Part shown: piece after piece, positions 60,710 to 64,000 of the stretch
How the letters are laid out: each line of letters begins with the position of its first letter
Numbering within the stretch: position 1 is the stretch's first letter
Source of the DNA: Lepus europaeus
Taxonomy: Eukaryota; Chordata; Mammalia; Lagomorpha; Leporidae
DNA: 64,000 nt
Assembly: GCF_033115175.1 (NCBI RefSeq)
Contig: NC_084837.1
Coordinates: 90,082,499-90,146,498, forward strand
Direction: 5' to 3'
Notes under the pieces: generated by a model
Databases searched by the model: none
The model's input: the letters and a program-made list of their open reading frames with translations, nothing else
What the model was told of the DNA's origin: nothing
Position numbers and translations under genes: made by a program

Positions 60710-60980
60710 AGCCTGAGCCTCTGTGACCTTATTTGGCATCTTTGCAGCTAGAATTAAAGCTCACAGGTCCAGATCATCCTGGATTCTCTCGTGCACCCTA
60801 CAGGCAATGCCAAGTGTCCTCCTGAGAGACTTGGGGTGTGGAGGACCTGCAAAGACCGAGGCAGAGGCAGGAAGAAGGCTGCTGAGGGCCAAGGCTGCCT
60901 GGAGCCACCACAAGTCCAAGAGTCACCGAAGGCTCCACCTGGAGCCTTGGGCGGGAGCGCGCACGGCTGTGGCTTTCAGC
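60710..60980 (+). repeat. Ancient repeat, class uncertain
   Basis: CTGTGACCTTATTTGGCATC, CATCCTGGATTCTC and AAGTGTCCTCCTGAGAGAC resemble a common old mammalian LTR or DNA-element remnant. Confidence 0.4.
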
Positions 60981-61382
60981 CTCTTGGCTTGCGATCCTGG
61001 CTACAGCAGCGAACAGATTTCACCCGCATGCAGACCTGGTCCTGCTTCTGGGGACAAGGAGCGGCCACTGCCTCCTGCGCTGGGGGTCAGAGAGAATTCC
61101 CCCTCTCTTGCCAGGGCCCCAGGCGCTGTCCACCATGCTCCCATGCTCCCTCCGTGCCCTACCCCCCTCCGCCCTGGCCTGGGCCCACTGGAGGGCAGCA
61201 CCCACAGGGGTGGCCTGGGGTGGTCCAAGGACACAGTGGGAGCCCCCTTGTGACCTGAGCTGCAGCCCTTTGGTGCCCACCTGCCATCTCTCTGGCACAC
61301 CTGGAAGCCCCGGGCCTTGGAATCCTGTCTGTCACACTGTATAGGCTCGGATGGCTCATAGTGACTCAGGAATGATAACCTG

Positions 61383-61605
61383 GGGGCCAGCGTTGTGGCT
61401 CAGTGGGCTAAGCCGCTGCCTGTGATGCTGGCATCCCATATGGGCGTCAGTTCGAGTCCCGGCTGCTCCACTTTCAATTCAGCTCCCTGCTAATGCGCCT
61501 GGGAAAGCAGCAGAGGATGGCCCAAGTGCTTGGGTCCCTGCACCCACATGGGAGACCTGGATGGAGTTTCTGGCTCCTGGCTTTGCCTTCGACTAAATAA
61601 ATAAG
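61383..61605 (+). repeat. CSINE with 3' deletion
   Basis: The head GGGGCCAGCGTTGTGGCTC. The body breaks off after TGGCTTTGCCTTC and passes to an AAATAAATAAG tail. Confidence 0.86.
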
Positions 61606-61721
61606 AAAGAAAGGAAGGAAGAGAGACGTGCAGTTTTTGCTGGGACCAGTGGAGGCACTGCGGCACGCCTCAGCCCCATAGCTCTTCTGGATTCTAAGGG
61701 ATAAAGAAAAACAACCATAGA

Positions 61722-62053
61722 GGCCGGCGCCGCAGCTCACTAGGCTAATCCTCTGCCTGTGGCACCAGCACTCTGGGTTCTAGTCCCGGTTGGGGCACCA
61801 GTTCTGTCCCGGTTGCTCCTCTTCCAGTCCAGCTCTCTGCTGTGGCCCGGGAAGTGGAAGATGGCCCAAGTGCTTGGGCCCTGCACCCTCATGGGAGACC
61901 AGGAAGAAGCACCTGGCTCCTGGCTTCGGATCGGCGCAGCGTGCTGGCTGTAGCAGCCATCCATTGGGTGAACCAACGGAATGAAGACCTTTCTCTCTGT
62001 TTCTCTCTCTCACTGTCTAACTCTGCCTGTCAAAAAAAAAAAAAAAAAAAAAA
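61722..62053 (+). repeat. Young CSINE with target-site duplication
   Basis: The plus orientation of the CTGCCTGTCAAAA subfamily, with an A-tail of about 23. It is flanked by CAACCATAGAG (61712-61722 region and 62061-62071). Confidence 0.92.
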
Positions 62054-62521
62054 GGAAAAGCAACCATAGAGTTTGGGGCACAGAGACCCAGAGACAGGTG
62101 AGACATTTGGGGAGGAACGAGGTTTCTGGAGGCCTTTAAACTCCCTTCCAGAAGCTTCTCACCACCCAGCACCCTTGGTCATTTCCTGCCTTCACAAGGT
62201 CAAGTGGAACCAACCCAGGAAGGAGGTTGGGGACTCCCATGGCCCCGCCCACCTCGGCGCGGTCAGGAGAGGGAGCCAGGGCTGAGAGGCAAGTGAACGG
62301 AGCTCTGTTTGAAATTAGGAGTGTGTGAAATCAGAGCTGAGCTTTCTCCCCCGGGGAGCCAGATAATGACAGATTCTAAAAATAGCCCCCTATTAAGCAC
62401 GCCTAGTTTTGACTGGCAGGAATTAATTGGTCCCATAAAATCGGTTTGTCTAGACGTGAATGTTGACTACTTGGTTCTGTGAGCCATGGTGTGGTCAGGA
62501 CCGCTTCATTTTTTCCAGCCA

Positions 62522-62588
62522 GAAAGAGAGGGAGAGGAGGGAGGAGAGAGAGAAAGAGAGAAAAGAGAGAGAGAGAAAGGGAGAGAGG
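62522..62588 (+). repeat. Purine (GAGAAA)n tract
   Basis: An imperfect GA/GAA tract in intron 2. Confidence 0.8.
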
Positions 62589-62944
62589 TTGGTCAGTGAG
62601 TAAGGGGGCCTGGAGCTCCCTGCTTGCTTTCTGGTGCTGGGGGTCTGTGGTATGGGGCCACGTGTCCCCGAGGCGCCCCCTGGTGGACATCGATGCTGCC
62701 TGGGGCAGTGCGCCCTGGAAGAGGTGGGTATCTTTGAGGCGCTCCCTCACTGGGTGCCTTTGGGAGAATCAGGCATGGAACATTCCAGATTAGAAGACCG
62801 TGGCCATGTTCTAGAACAGCTTTCCCCACGTGTCCTGTAGAAAACCCGAGTCTGACAGGGGCGGACGCCCCACAGCCTGTCCCGTCTCACAGAGGACAGC
62901 CTGAGACCCCAGGGGCCTACTTGGAGGGGCACCCGGTGGATGGC

Positions 62945-63140
62945 GAGACCCTTGGCTCAGGCACAGAGCTGGATCCCCGTCCTGGTTCTGTCACCAGCCG
63001 GCTATGTGACCTTGAGACGTCATTTACTTTTCCAACACTTGCTTTTCTTGGCCGTGGAATGGGTTGACTATCCCTGCCTCCCAGGGCCACCGTGGAAGGT
63101 CACAGATGATAAAATATTTGAAACAGAAGGGGCCACACCT
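62945..63140 (+). repeat. MIR
   Basis: GAGCTGGATCCCCGTCCTGG, CTATGTGACCTTGAGACG and GATGATAAAATATTTG match MIR order. The rest of intron 2 (59944-64000) shows no exon. Confidence 0.6.
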
Positions 63141-63545
63141 AGGCGAGCGATGCAGGAAGACGGGTGGCTTCCCAGAGGTCAGGTGCCCTGGCCGTGACCA
63201 AGATGGGATGGACGGGCAGCCAGTCCACTGGGCCGCTGCGACCCTGAAGCCAACAGAGAGCCTGGGCTGTGTCTTCTTCAAAGGCGGGGAGCTGTCCCTA
63301 CTTCCCACCTCCATCCTCCAAGTCCTCTTTCCCCTGGGGGTCCTTGGCACTTATGTCCCCATAATATGGATGCAGAAACTGAGGTCCCAAACAGAGGCGC
63401 TGCCGCAGGGCCCCGGATGGCACGGTGTCCCCTGTGTTGCCCCAAAGTGCTCTGTGCTGAGAAGGGAGCCCCGGGCCAGCGGTCTCTCCGCTCTCGGGTC
63501 TGGGCATGACGTGTGCCTGTCGGGTTGAGGTTTCGAGGGTATGCA

Positions 63546-63791
63546 TGACTCAGTCGCACTCCAGGCCGATAACTGCCGAAGCGCAGGGAAAATGTTCACG
63601 TCACCCCCCGGCGCGGCCAAATTGTTCCTGGGGTCTGGCAGCCCTGCCACCCACTGTGGCCTCGGCCTTACATAGTGGGCTGCAGCCTCGGGGCCGGGGT
63701 GCTCGCGGGGGCTGGATACCCAATCCCTCCTGGCGTAGGAGGTCCTCGTGGCGGGCACGGGGGCCCCCTCCGCGGCTGTGCGCCTGAGTCA
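63546..63791. promoter_or_regulatory. Two perfect AP-1 sites in a CpG-rich intron segment
   Basis: TGACTCA at 63546-63552 and TGAGTCA at 63785-63791, in a GC-rich stretch of intron 2 that also has CACGTCACC at about 63,597. A regulatory role is only inferred. Confidence 0.3.
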
Positions 63792-64000
63792 CCGGCTGTG
63801 GGCTCCCGGCATTCTCTTGTGGGGCCCAGGCAGCAGGGCTGCGGCTGCCTCGGAGGAGCCTGCCCCCCGGGCCGCTCTCTAAGCGGGGTCCCGGGAGGGA
63901 GGCCGGCTGCGGAAGGCTGCACATGGCCCTGTGGCTCCCAGCAGGCTCTGGGCTAAGGGAAGGGGCTGTTGGCTCCTGGCTACCCCCCCTCCACACACAC

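Noticed and set aside
61383..62053. tRNA-like heads with B-box GGTTCGAGTCC as tRNA genes
   Set aside because: They are the heads of CSINE copies with SINE bodies and A-tails. No cloverleaf with a proper 3' end was seen.
60000..64000. ITGA11 exon 2 in the last 4 kb
   Set aside because: No minus-strand frame resembling the mature N-terminus (with its GYTVQQ-type propeller strand) was found, so it must lie beyond 64,000.

Overview
The window is vertebrate nuclear DNA, almost certainly from a lagomorph and most likely rabbit (Oryctolagus). The main evidence is more than 35 copies of one tRNA-headed SINE, with a GGGCCGGCGC head, a GGTTCGAGTCC B-box-like stretch, a CT-rich 3' part and an AAATAAATAAATCTTT tail. 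This is the CSINE family, known only from lagomorphs. A LINE-1 3' end of rabbit type and old mammalian repeats (MIR, L2, MER2-like) fit the same picture.

One protein-coding gene is supported. It is the integrin alpha-11 gene (ITGA11) on the minus strand, and it spans nearly the whole window. All coding exons from 3 to 30 can be placed base by base (plus-strand 59943 down to 3729). Each has AG/GT borders and the reading phases join without a break. The 28 exons sum to 3,403 coding bases, so together with the 55 residues that exons 1-2 encode in human ITGA11 the product is 1,188 residues, the human length. Exons 1-2, the signal peptide and the promoter lie beyond 64,000. The 3' UTR lies below 3,728 and is CpG-rich.

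Reading the gene in its own direction: exons 3-5 (59.9-54.0 kb) encode the first beta-propeller repeats. Exons 6-9 (51.7-43.2 kb) encode the collagen-binding I domain with an intact MIDAS. Exons 10-15 (41.1-31.5 kb) encode the remaining propeller blades with three calcium-binding loops. Exons 16-28 (27.4-8.1 kb) encode the thigh and calf domains, including the alpha-11-specific insert at the start of exon 20. Exon 29 (4.4 kb) encodes the membrane span and exon 30 (3.8 kb) the short cytoplasmic tail.

The introns hold the rest: CSINEs in both orientations; a decayed class-I (gammaretrovirus-like) endogenous retrovirus in intron 20 (about 17.5-21.5 kb, antisense to the gene), made of pol, a TM-env remnant and a probable LTR; a 43-bp minisatellite of about 19 copies in intron 28; a GT-rich minisatellite in intron 22; a split TGGA tetranucleotide array in intron 4; LINE-1 pieces in introns 26 and 9; and several low-complexity tracts very close to splice donors. 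No tRNA, rRNA, CRISPR or second protein-coding gene was found, and I saw no previously undescribed gene system. The best leads are the noncanonical GFFQS tail motif, a run of weak splice donors in frame-preserving exons, homopolymer or palindrome tracts next to splice donors, and a triple AP-1 cluster in intron 7.
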